NCBI GenBank assembly: GCA_028572035.1
Contig: JAPVWE010000003.1
Span: 1 to 18,975 of the forward strand
DNA: 18,975 nucleotides
Direction: 5' to 3'
Source: Desulfobacteraceae bacterium
GTDB lineage: Bacteria; Desulfobacterota; DSM-4660; Desulfatiglandales; B25-G16
In this document: positions 1-7,350 of the stretch, piece by piece
Numbering within the stretch: the stretch's first letter is position 1
How the letters are laid out: the number at the start of each line of letters is the position of its first letter
The notes under the pieces: generated by a model
Databases searched by the model: none
What the model saw: the letters and a program-made list of their open reading frames with translations, nothing else
What the model was told of the DNA's origin: nothing
Translations under genes and position numbers: made by a program

Positions 1-158
1 CAGATAGAACAGGGGAAATAGCCTCCATACAGACTTCATCAATCCGTAAATCCTCAAATAATCAAATCGAGTCAGAGCATTGAATCAACTCGTTTGGCAT
101 ATCAGGATATAGTAGACTACCCGATTGTCTTGAAGCATTTCAGAATATTCTGGTTTAT

Positions 159-899
159 ATGTCACTTGATGGTCATATAGCCTTGATTACTGGAGCTGGC
201 CAAGGTATTGGCAGAGCCTGCGCCGTTACCTTCGCTTCTAAGGGGGCGAATCTGGTATTATTCGATAAAAACCCCGAGACCCTTAGCAAGGTCGCTCATG
301 AAGTAGGAGAAATGGGACGCAAGGTTATGAGCGATGTATTGGATCTAACGAACCTGGAAAGGCTCCAGGAGGTTGCCAGAAAAGCCCGGAAGATCGGCCT
401 GATAGATATCCTGGTAAATAACGCCGGATTTGACCGACCTGGTACCACGGCCAAGATAGAGAAAAAAGGATTTGAGGAGGTTCTGAGCATCCACGTTACC
501 GTACCTTTAACCCTTATTCAGATGTTTCTTCCGGGCATGCGGGCAGCCGGCTGGGGCCGGATCATAAATGTTAGCTCCGTCTATGGAATTACAGGCGGAA
601 AGGGAGAGGTGGCCTACTCGACTGCCAAGGCTGGGATTATCGGATTAACAAAGAGTGTAGCAAAAGAATGTGGTCAGGACGGGGTTACGGTCAACGCGGT
701 ACTGCCCGGGCTAACCAGGACTCCGACCATAGAAACATCTATGGCTGAAAGGTACAAGAAGACTATTATAGCCAATACACCCTTAGGGCGAATGGCTGAA
801 CCAGAGGAAGTGGCAAACGTTATTGCATTCCTTGCCTCAGATGAAGCTTCCTTTATCACCGGAATTGCTTTACCTGTTTCTGGTGGATGGGCGGTGTGA
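159..899 (+). CDS. Short-chain dehydrogenase/reductase (SDR), FabG/BadH-like
   Basis: NAD(P)-dependent oxidoreductase of the classical SDR family, 246 residues, a usual length. The N-terminal Rossmann nucleotide motif TGAGQGIG is at residues 11-18, the NNAG motif is near residue 90, and the catalytic pair is Y153 and K157 (YSTAK) with S140 upstream. The C-terminus (FITG...VSGG) resembles FabG and acyl-CoA alcohol dehydrogenases such as BadH. The fourth member of the usual N-S-Y-K tetrad is replaced: H112 occupies the position of E. coli FabG N110, 28 residues before S140. The substrate cannot be told; a hydroxyacyl-ACP, hydroxyacyl-CoA or simple alcohol are all possible. The ATG has no clear Shine-Dalgarno sequence. 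No pathway partner is visible: the window edge is on one side and a 400-base spacer on the other. Family assignment is firm, specific role unknown. Confidence 0.9.
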   Translation: MSLDGHIALITGAGQGIGRACAVTFASKGANLVLFDKNPETLSKVAHEVGEMGRKVMSDVLDLTNLERLQEVARKARKIGLIDILVNNAGFDRPGTTAKIEKKGFEEVLSIHVTVPLTLIQMFLPGMRAAGWGRIINVSSVYGITGGKGEVAYSTAKAGIIGLTKSVAKECGQDGVTVNAVLPGLTRTPTIETSMAERYKKTIIANTPLGRMAEPEEVANVIAFLASDEASFITGIALPVSGGWAV

Positions 900-952
900 T
901 TATAAACGCAGTTTTCAAACTTATCTTGATAGTATAGGAATTTCCTTTCTGG

Positions 953-1034
953 ACGCAGATTAACCCGCCTATATTTCTGGCGGATAAACGCAGATTATTT
1001 CCGAATTCCGGGTTCCGTCATTCGGAACTCGGAA
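953..1034. repeat. Direct repeat and hairpins (ACGCAGATTA type)
   Basis: Two ACGCAGATTA copies flank a CCGCC/GGCGG inverted repeat. They are followed by the stem TTCCGGGTTCCG (1006-1017) pairing with CGGAACTCGGAA (1023-1034) across a five-base loop. These are simple interspersed repeats; no coding or mobile function is visible. Confidence 0.55.
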
Positions 1035-1093
1035 GCAAGATTTTAAATATACAAGCATTATACCAGGTATATCCCCTACTCATATTCCTCTGA

Positions 1094-1108
1094 TCCGCCT
1101 ATGGCGGA
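1094..1108. repeat. Short palindrome TCCGCC-TAT-GGCGGA
   Basis: A perfect 6-base-arm palindrome upstream of radC. The same arm sequence recurs just downstream (ATCCGCC) and at 965-983, so it belongs to the local repeat cluster. An operator role is not supported. Confidence 0.4.
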
Positions 1109-1300
1109 ATTAATCCGCCTTTCCGATATATAAAAGCTAATTGAAGAATGATATGTTTCCCTGCCTCAACTGCATCTGGAAATTTCCTCATTACTATGGT
1201 AACAGTTATACTCATAGAGGATGCAGAGGGATTATAGAGCATATCTTCAAGATATAATAGATGCCGTAGCAAGATTTTTTTATAGTGATGATGACTGACA

Positions 1301-2038
1301 ATGGAAGAGCCGAAGGTTAAAGGAGAAGGACACAGAAAAAGGCTGAGGGAGAAGCTTATTAAATCTGGTATCGCTGGGTTTCATGACTATGAGATAGTGG
1401 AGCTTCTCCTGACACTGGGGACCCCTCGGAAAGACTGCAAACAGCAGGCAAAAGCAGCCATTAAGAAATTTAAGACCTTAAGAGGCGTCCTTGAAGCACC
1501 ACTGGAGGAACTTCAGGAAATTAAAGGGATCGGGCCACACAATGTCTTTGGAATAAAGCTTGTTCAGGAAGTAGCCAGGGAGTTTCTAAAAGAGAAAATC
1601 CTTGAAAAACCCATCTCTAAATCGTCAAAAGAGGTGTTTGATTATCTTTACCATTCCATGCGTGATGTCAAGAAAGAGATATTTAAGGTTTTATTCCTGG
1701 ACGGAAAAAATCACATCATCGATATAGAAGATCTTTTTGAAGGCACACTAAATATAAGTTCAGTTTACCCACGGGAGATTATAAAGAGCGCCATCAAACA
1801 CAATGCTGTCGCTCTCATTTTTGTCCACAATCACCCATCAGGCAGTCCAGAGCCTTCTTTGAGTGATAAAGAAATTACAAAGGACTTGATTGAGGCCTCA
1901 AATACTATGCAAATCAAGGTATTAGATCACATCGTTATAGGAAATAATGAATATTTTAGCTTTGCAGACGAGGGGCTCATTGAGGAATATAACATGGATC
2001 TTTTGAATATCAAGAAGGGGGGGAAGGGCCGGTTATGA
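1301..2038 (+). CDS. radC: RadC/UPF0758 family JAB-domain protein
   Basis: A 245-residue protein with the usual RadC layout. An N-terminal helix-hairpin-helix region (residues ~5-95, with KGIGPHNV) is followed by a JAB/MPN-like domain (~105-230). The metal-binding signature H-x-H-x7-S-x2-D is complete: H176, H178, S186, D189 (start HNHPSG). An acidic IEDLF segment matches the family's conserved glutamate region. RadC was once linked to DNA repair, but its biochemical role is unsettled; copies occur both in chromosomes and on mobile elements. No mobile genes are nearby, so this looks like the chromosomal type. The ATG start has no strong Shine-Dalgarno sequence. The gene runs towards the convergent membrane-protein gene, with 99 bases between the stop codons. 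Confidence 0.93.
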   Translation: MEEPKVKGEGHRKRLREKLIKSGIAGFHDYEIVELLLTLGTPRKDCKQQAKAAIKKFKTLRGVLEAPLEELQEIKGIGPHNVFGIKLVQEVAREFLKEKILEKPISKSSKEVFDYLYHSMRDVKKEIFKVLFLDGKNHIIDIEDLFEGTLNISSVYPREIIKSAIKHNAVALIFVHNHPSGSPEPSLSDKEITKDLIEASNTMQIKVLDHIVIGNNEYFSFADEGLIEEYNMDLLNIKKGGKGRL

Positions 2039-2137
2039 AAAAAGGGCTGTAATATTTGAACACTACAGAGACGAAGGCAGAGACAACCTTAAACAGAAAC
2101 ACCATAGGTTATCTCTTATCTGACCTCTTTTCTAGTC

Positions 2138-2743
2138 TCATGAGACAATGCTCATCAAAAAACCAGAATATAAAGGGATTGTGAGATTATCATCTATTGA
2201 AATACCATAAATTCTTAGATGCACCCCGTCTGCTATGGTTGCGCCAATTGCACCACAGATTGCCACTGTTAATGAATCGAGGATACAATAGCCCACCAAT
2301 AAGCAAACACTCAACATAACCAGAATCACATCCGGTGGCTTTATTCCTCTCCTGTAGGCTGCTCTTCCATCCAGAGTTCCTCTTTTGACTGTCTGAGCTA
2401 TACCAGAGGCAGCATCCCCTATTGCCAGCATGAATATTGAAGCTATAGCAATCTGTTTATCAAAGAGTAAAATGCTTATGAATGCGCCCACCATAAAAAA
2501 GGCATGACCACCCACCTTTTTCTTCTCTCTATCCCTTAAGAAAGGAACCGAAACCATACCCTTAAATCTTAAGGCCTCAAAGAAAAAGATAATAAAAAGG
2601 GAAATAAGGAGACCGATAATGAGCAAATCTCTTTGAGAAATAGCATAAAGGACAGAAATTACAATACCACTACTAATATGTATGAATTTTCTAATTATCT
2701 CTTCCTCTAAAATACCTGGCCTGGATATGAATTTCTTAGACAT
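2138..2743 (-). CDS. Dolichol/phytol kinase-like CTP-dependent membrane protein
   Basis: A 201-residue, very hydrophobic protein with about six membrane segments. It fits the COG0170/SEC59-like family of CTP-dependent polyprenol or phytol kinases and cytidylyltransferases. Family features seen: an N-terminal RKFIHISSG segment (residues ~19-27), a GDAASGIAQ motif in the middle, and a C-terminal IDDNLTIPL motif close to the final membrane helix. The lysine-serine-rich KSxEG motif usually found after GDxxAS is not recognisable; TLDGRAAYRRG stands in that place. The substrate could be a polyprenol, another isoprenoid alcohol or a lipid. AAGGGA lies about eight bases before the ATG. It is divergent from dprA and convergent with radC, so probably transcribed alone. 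Confidence 0.8.
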   Translation of the reverse strand: MSKKFISRPGILEEEIIRKFIHISSGIVISVLYAISQRDLLIIGLLISLFIIFFFEALRFKGMVSVPFLRDREKKKVGGHAFFMVGAFISILLFDKQIAIASIFMLAIGDAASGIAQTVKRGTLDGRAAYRRGIKPPDVILVMLSVCLLVGYCILDSLTVAICGAIGATIADGVHLRIYGISIDDNLTIPLYSGFLMSIVS

Positions 2744-2810
2744 AGAGAAATTCCCTTTTTACCATCCTATAATAATGGGCCAACTTCTAATTAGCATATA
2801 ATAAAAAAGC

Positions 2811-2837
2811 TTGACTACGCTCTGTTTTGGTTATATT
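2811..2837 (+). promoter_or_regulatory. Possible dprA promoter
   Basis: TTGACT (2811-2816) and TATATT (2832-2837) resemble a sigma-70 pair, but the 15-base spacer is shorter than ideal. If real, transcription would begin about 30 bases before the ATG at 2872, which argues against translation from the upstream TTG at 2827. Confidence 0.3.
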
Positions 2838-2871
2838 CCACCACAGAATAACGCATAGCTTAAGATTTTAC

Positions 2872-3978
2872 ATGAAAAAATGGTCGGATAGCAAATTTAG
2901 TTGGCTTGCATTAAAGATGATTCCCAATTTGGGAAACATTAGCTATAAGCGCCTTCTTGATAGATTTGGCGATCCAGCTAATGTATTTGAGGCCAAGCTG
3001 AAGGATCTGATAGAAGTAGAAGGAGTTAGAAAGGGAACAGCAAAAAGAATTGTTAGCAAGGCCTGGGAGGGGAGCCCAGAAGACGAATTAATGCGCCTCA
3101 AAGAGTGCGGCGCCAGGTTGATGACTATTTTCGATCCCTCCTATCCAAAGTATCTTAGAGAGATCCATGACCCACCTCCCCTTCTCTATCTCAAAGGGAA
3201 CGATATCCCCCAAAGTAAGACAATGGTTGGTGTTATAGGCTCAAGAAATCCAAGCCATTATGGTCTGAAAGCTACGGAAGAAATATGCCAGGGCCTGGCC
3301 ATACGGAAAATAGTTGTTGTTAGTGGCATGGCCAGAGGGATAGATTCAGCGGCTCACTGGGGTTGCTTAACAGGTCAAGGGTTTACCATTGCCGTGTTAG
3401 GTTCAGGCATAGATGTTATATATCCGGAATCAAACAACAAACTCTTTAACCATATCGTTGAAAAAGGATCTGTTATCACAGAGTTCCCTTTAGGAACCCC
3501 ACCAGAGGCAAGAAATTTTCCCATAAGAAACAGGATAATCAGCGGCCTATCAAAGGCGGTTGTAGTTGTAGAGGCCTCAACAAGAAGTGGCTCTCTGATC
3601 ACAGCCTCCCTTGCATTGGAACAGGGTAGAGAGGTTCTGGCCGTACCTGGAAGCATAGAATCCTTTAAAAGTACGGGCACTCATCTGCTTATCAAGCAAG
3701 GGGCCAAACTTGTTGAAAATGCAGATGATATATTACAAGAAATTGGACTGAATTATCCCTATTCCAAGGAAGTGGATAGGAATAAGAAAATAGCTCTGCC
3801 GCCCATGGAAGAAGATGAGAAAAGGATCTATGACATCCTGGGCGATTATCCTATCCACATAGATCAGATAGTCAGGCAGAGCAAAACGGAACCTGCCAGG
3901 GTGGCCAACTTTTTAACAACGCTTGAATTAAAGGGAGCAATTAGGCAGCTACCGGGAAAGATGTTTGTAGTTTTTTGA
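2872..3978 (+). CDS. dprA: DNA-processing protein DprA (Smf)
   Basis: DprA binds incoming single-stranded DNA and loads RecA during natural transformation; it is also conserved in many non-competent bacteria. Domains in order: an N-terminal helix-hairpin-helix region (IPNLGNISYKRLL), the DprA Rossmann-like core with GVIGSRNPSHYG, SGMARGIDSAAH, the AVLGSGIDVIYP segment, RNRIISGLS and EASTRSGSLITA, and a C-terminal winged-helix domain in the last ~60 residues. I chose ATG 2872 (368 residues), because it starts as the family does. A TTG at 2827 would add 15 residues (to 383), but it overlaps the possible promoter and has no Shine-Dalgarno sequence. topA follows on the same strand after a 174-base gap, a common pairing. 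No competence pilus genes are in view. Confidence 0.93.
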   Translation: MKKWSDSKFSWLALKMIPNLGNISYKRLLDRFGDPANVFEAKLKDLIEVEGVRKGTAKRIVSKAWEGSPEDELMRLKECGARLMTIFDPSYPKYLREIHDPPPLLYLKGNDIPQSKTMVGVIGSRNPSHYGLKATEEICQGLAIRKIVVVSGMARGIDSAAHWGCLTGQGFTIAVLGSGIDVIYPESNNKLFNHIVEKGSVITEFPLGTPPEARNFPIRNRIISGLSKAVVVVEASTRSGSLITASLALEQGREVLAVPGSIESFKSTGTHLLIKQGAKLVENADDILQEIGLNYPYSKEVDRNKKIALPPMEEDEKRIYDILGDYPIHIDQIVRQSKTEPARVANFLTTLELKGAIRQLPGKMFVVF

Positions 3979-4152
3979 AACTGGAAACCCTGGCCCAGAC
4001 CTGGGTTAAAGTACCTTTGTTTTAAAACACGGCCTCCGGGATATTAAAATGCGAAGGCCTGTTCAAGGCATGTCGCACCAGGGCGGGCTTGAAACTGGAT
4101 GAGCACAAGCAGTCTCAAGTAACCAGTATCGAGTTTCAAGTACCAAATTGAG
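3979..4152 (+). other. dprA-topA spacer with weak terminator-like hairpin
   Basis: AACCCTGG (3986-3993) can pair with CCTGGGTT (4000-4007) with one mismatch, followed eight bases later by CTTTGTTTT. This is a weak candidate terminator for dprA. The rest contains short CAAGTA/GTTTCAAG-type repeats. No strong ribosome-binding site precedes the topA ATG; only TTGAG adjoins it. Confidence 0.35.
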
Positions 4153-6738
4153 ATGGCTAAGAAAAAAAACGCACGCAGCAGACGATCCACAGTGATACCC
4201 GATACGACTGGCAAACAATTGGTGATTGTCGAATCGCCGGCCAAGGCACGGACAGTCAATAAGTATTTGGGTTCAGACTATGTGGTCATGGCCTCGGTGG
4301 GACATGTGCGAGACCTGCCGGACAAAAACCCAAAGGGCATCAAGGACCCTGTGCCTGGGGTCGATCTCGATCACGATTTCAAACCGACCTACCAGGTTAT
4401 CAAGGGAAAGGCAAACACAGTCACACAATTGAAACGAGCGGCTAAAAACGCCTCGGGAATCTGGCTGGCAACGGACCTTGACCGCGAAGGCGAAGCGATC
4501 GCCTGGCATCTGGCCGAGGCACTCAGGGTAAAACCGAAAAATGCCAAGCGAGTGGTATTCAATGCCATCACCAAGAGTGAAATCGAAAAAGCTTTCCTTC
4601 ATCCTCGTACGATTGATATAGGCAAGGTCAACGCACAGCAGGCGCGACGGATTCTCGACCGGATCGTTGGGTATCAGGTTTCTCCCCTTTTGTGGAAAAA
4701 GGTAGCCGGCGGATTGAGTGCCGGTCGCGTTCAATCAGTGGCCCTCCGATTGGTAGTCGAGCGCGAACACGAGATCGCAGTGTTTGTACCGGATGAGTAC
4801 TGGAAAATAATGGGCTATTTCACCACCGACTTGGGCCGCGCCACTGCCTTGGGCGAACAGTGGCAGAAGTGGCTGACCGAAACACCTAAAAAACGAGACA
4901 GCAGGAAACCCAACGGTCGGACAGTGCGTGAAAAAAACGGTTGGCTGGCTGAGCACAATAGTCTCGCCGCGGAGTTGATCGAAATTGACGGCAGGAAGTT
5001 TGGGCCGAAAGACATTAAAACAGCATTGGCAGCGGTGAAACGCGCAGGTTTTCAACTCGATGAGCAAATCGAAACACAAAACCCCAAAGCCAAAGGTGCA
5101 GCACAGCGAATTATCCGTTTACGCGGCCATGTAGCTGGCGGGCCGGCGTGGCGGGTGAAGTCAATCCAAACCAAAAGGATGAAAAGCCGCCCGTACGCGC
5201 CATTCATTACCAGTACGCTTCAGCAGACAGCGGCAAACCAACTCGGCTTTCCCGCCCAGTCCACCATGCGCACTGCCCAGGAGCTATATGAAGGCGTGTC
5301 AGTCCATAGAATGGGCTCGGTCGGTCTGATCACGTACATGCGGACAGACTCAACACATCTTTCAGGTGAAGCGATCAAAATGGCCAGAGACTACATCGGT
5401 TCGGAGTTCGGGGATCAATACCTGCCGGCAAAGGCAAACTTCTTTTCCTCATCCAACAAAGCGGCACAGGAAGCACACGAAGCAATCCGTCCTACAGATG
5501 TGAGCCTGACACCCGACCGCCTGCGCTCGTCGCTGAATGACCGGCAATACAAACTATACAAAATCATCTGGCAGCGATTTGTGGCTTGCCAGATGACCGA
5601 TGCCCAGTGGGACTCCACCACCATATTGATCTCAGGCACTGCTAACCACGGGGAACTAGTCTTCCGTGCCACCGGCCGCGTGCTGGTCTTCGATGGGTAT
5701 TACAAAGTGGCCGGAGTGCCCAAGACATCCGATGAAGTGATGCTACCGCTTATGGCCGAAAAACAACCGCTCGCGGCGATTCAGATCGATCCAACACAAA
5801 ATTTTACCTCTCCACCCCCACGATACACTGAAGCATCGCTGGTCAAGAAGCTCGAAGCCGAGGGCATCGGCCGACCTAGTACCTACGCCCAGATCATTCA
5901 GGTCATTCAGAACCGCAAATACGTTGAAAAAATACAAAACCTATTCCACGCAACCGATCTGGGCAAGGTAGTTACTGAAAAACTGATCGAAGCGTTCCCA
6001 GAGATCCTGCAAGTCGGCTACACGCGCGACATGGAGCAACAACTCGATGACGTTGAAGAGAAGCACGCCGATTGGGTGCAGATGCTTCAACACTTTTACG
6101 GACCGTTCAAACACAGCCTCGAAGCGGCATACAAAGACATGGAGCACGCCAAAGCGGAAATCCAACCCTCCTCACATACCTGTCCACAATGCGGCAGTGA
6201 TACAGTCTATCGTTTCGGACGCAGAGGTCGATTCCTGAGTTGCTCTAAGTACCCACACTGCAAGTTTGCAGCACCCATCGACCCCGATGGGAACCCCGTC
6301 TCACCGGAACACACTGACGTAGCATGCCCCAAGTGCGGATCGCTGACGCTGCTGCGCAAAGGGCGTTTCGGACCGTTCCTTAGCTGCACCAGATACCCTG
6401 CCTGCGACGGCATCGTGAACCTCGACAAGAAAGGCTGCGTCATCCCACCAAAGATTCCACCATTGCTCACGGACCTGCCGTGCCCCAAGTGCGGAGCGCT
6501 ACTGAACCTGCGACGCAGCGCACGGGGCCTGTGGCTGAGTTGCTCGACCTTTCCTAAATGTTCCGGAAGGCTTGGCTGGGCCTTGCTCAAAGACAAAACG
6601 AAGACCAAGTGGGAAAAGGCACTTGAAGAACACGAAAAAATCAACCCGCAGGTGATCATCCGCAAACTCGACGGAAACCCTGTCGGCGATGCCTACAAGC
6701 CACAGGCACAAAATGTAGGCGAAGCCGGAGAAGAATAA
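4153..6738 (+). CDS. topA: DNA topoisomerase I (type IA), foreign-looking composition
   Basis: Relaxes negative supercoils by single-strand passage; 861 residues, close to the E. coli length. The Toprim domain begins at KQLVIVESPAKA (E27) and holds ATDLDREGEAIAWH. The catalytic tyrosine is Y395 in GLITYMRTDSTHLS. Three four-cysteine zinc fingers follow: C677/C680/C697/C703, C725/C728/C745/C751 and C777/C780/C797/C803. Relative to E. coli (Y319), 18 residues are added at the N-terminus and about 58 before the tyrosine, mostly around residues 225-335. The gene is visibly richer in G+C and prefers CGN arginine codons (5 of 6 in the first ~105 codons), while early dprA uses AGA/AGG for 5 of 7. 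The location beside dprA is typical, so replacement by a homologue from another lineage is my inference. No sign of inactivation. Confidence 0.96.
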   Translation: MAKKKNARSRRSTVIPDTTGKQLVIVESPAKARTVNKYLGSDYVVMASVGHVRDLPDKNPKGIKDPVPGVDLDHDFKPTYQVIKGKANTVTQLKRAAKNASGIWLATDLDREGEAIAWHLAEALRVKPKNAKRVVFNAITKSEIEKAFLHPRTIDIGKVNAQQARRILDRIVGYQVSPLLWKKVAGGLSAGRVQSVALRLVVEREHEIAVFVPDEYWKIMGYFTTDLGRATALGEQWQKWLTETPKKRDSRKPNGRTVREKNGWLAEHNSLAAELIEIDGRKFGPKDIKTALAAVKRAGFQLDEQIETQNPKAKGAAQRIIRLRGHVAGGPAWRVKSIQTKRMKSRPYAPFITSTLQQTAANQLGFPAQSTMRTAQELYEGVSVHRMGSVGLITYMRTDSTHLSGEAIKMARDYIGSEFGDQYLPAKANFFSSSNKAAQEAHEAIRPTDVSLTPDRLRSSLNDRQYKLYKIIWQRFVACQMTDAQWDSTTILISGTANHGELVFRATGRVLVFDGYYKVAGVPKTSDEVMLPLMAEKQPLAAIQIDPTQNFTSPPPRYTEASLVKKLEAEGIGRPSTYAQIIQVIQNRKYVEKIQNLFHATDLGKVVTEKLIEAFPEILQVGYTRDMEQQLDDVEEKHADWVQMLQHFYGPFKHSLEAAYKDMEHAKAEIQPSSHTCPQCGSDTVYRFGRRGRFLSCSKYPHCKFAAPIDPDGNPVSPEHTDVACPKCGSLTLLRKGRFGPFLSCTRYPACDGIVNLDKKGCVIPPKIPPLLTDLPCPKCGALLNLRRSARGLWLSCSTFPKCSGRLGWALLKDKTKTKWEKALEEHEKINPQVIIRKLDGNPVGDAYKPQAQNVGEAGEE

Positions 6739-6778
6739 AGAAACAATTGACTACCGACAACGGACTGCTGACACTACC

Positions 6779-7228
6779 TCAGGTGCCGCTGTGACCAAAG
6801 CCCCCCTTCCCTCTTTTGGTAGCATCAAGCTCATCCACCTCTTCCACTCTTGCCCTAGAGACCTTGCTAATAACAACCTGGGCAATCCTTTCACCCCTCC
6901 GGATAGTCAAGGGCTTTTTTCCCCAGTTAATAGCTATCACCCCTACTTCACCCCTGTAATCAGCATCTATCGTGCCGGGAGAATTGACCAGTCCGAGGCC
7001 ATATCTCAAGGCCAGTCCACTCCTGGGCCTGATCTGTGCCTCGTAACCTTTGGGAAGAGAAATGGATAAACCGGTCGGAATAAGCATTATCTCACCAGGT
7101 CGTAAGGTAACCTTTTTAACAACAGCTGCCCGTAGATCAAGGCCTGATGAACCACCTGACTCGTAGGAGGGCAGTGGTAAATCTGGATTATTATCCAATC
7201 TCTTGACTTTTAAGACAACCCTGTCCAT
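6779..7228 (-). CDS. dut: Deoxyuridine 5'-triphosphate nucleotidohydrolase (dUTPase)
   Basis: Hydrolyses dUTP to dUMP and pyrophosphate, keeping uracil out of DNA and supplying the thymidylate precursor. At 149 residues it is a standard homotrimeric dUTPase. All five family motifs are present: SSGLDLRA (27-34), RPRSGLA (67-73), GTIDADYRG (85-93), RGERIAQ, and the C-terminal glycine-rich GKGGFGHSGT. It is the last gene of the minus-strand cluster, 116 bases after the peptidase, and ends 40 bases from the convergent topA stop. The ATG has no Shine-Dalgarno sequence: the repeat arm at 7240-7262 lies just upstream. It may depend on readthrough from the peptidase gene, or have its own promoter, which I could not identify. 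Confidence 0.96.
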   Translation of the reverse strand: MDRVVLKVKRLDNNPDLPLPSYESGGSSGLDLRAAVVKKVTLRPGEIMLIPTGLSISLPKGYEAQIRPRSGLALRYGLGLVNSPGTIDADYRGEVGVIAINWGKKPLTIRRGERIAQVVISKVSRARVEEVDELDATKRGKGGFGHSGT

Positions 7229-7239
7229 AATCTAGTTGA

Positions 7240-7350
7240 AAGTGCCTAAAGTGAGCTAAAGTAAACCAAGTTGACTCATTGATTTGTAATTCGCTTGTGT
7301 TTGTTGTTTTCACTTTAGGCACTTATAACTTTAGGCACTTTAGCTCACTT
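7240..7350. repeat. Inverted/tandem CTAAAGTG repeat between peptidase gene and dut
   Basis: The left arm (7240-7262, AAGTGCCTAAAGTGAGC...) and the right arm (7327-7350, whose reverse complement starts AAGTGAGCTAAAGTGCC) are built from the same CTAAAGTG units in a different order. A further ACTTTAGGCACTTATA copy is at 7312-7327. The M16 peptidase stop codon TGA (7345-7347) lies inside the right arm. The motif TAAGTGCCTAAAGTT recurs at 13633-13647 after ylxP. Confidence 0.7.

Larger units (their letters stand above)
900..1300. other. Intergenic region with small repeats, no gene seen
   Basis: About 400 bases between the SDR gene and radC without a convincing coding frame. ACGCAGATTA occurs at 953-962 and 988-997, 35 bases apart, with an inverted repeat CCGCC...GGCGG (965-969/979-983) between the copies. 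A hairpin with 12-base arms and one mismatch lies at 1006-1034, and a palindrome TCCGCC-TAT-GGCGGA at 1094-1108 is followed by another ATCCGCC. No convincing promoter for radC was recognised. It looks like accumulated short interspersed repeats rather than a decayed gene. Confidence 0.6.

Noticed and set aside
1301..2038. RadC as a marker of a mobile or defence island
   Set aside because: Some RadC homologues sit on mobile elements, but no integrase, transposase, toxin or phage gene is near, and the neighbours are housekeeping genes.
2827..2871. TTG at 2827 as the dprA start
   Set aside because: No Shine-Dalgarno sequence, it overlaps a possible -35/-10 pair, and the added residues do not resemble the family N-terminus.
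4273..4734. 153-codon minus-strand open frame inside topA
   Set aside because: It is fully antisense to the catalytic core of topA, has no ribosome-binding site or recognisable domain, and is explained by the high-GC codon pattern of topA.
6207..6665. 152-codon minus-strand open frame over the topA zinc fingers
   Set aside because: Antisense shadow of a clearly coding region; its sequence is repetitive only because the zinc fingers are.
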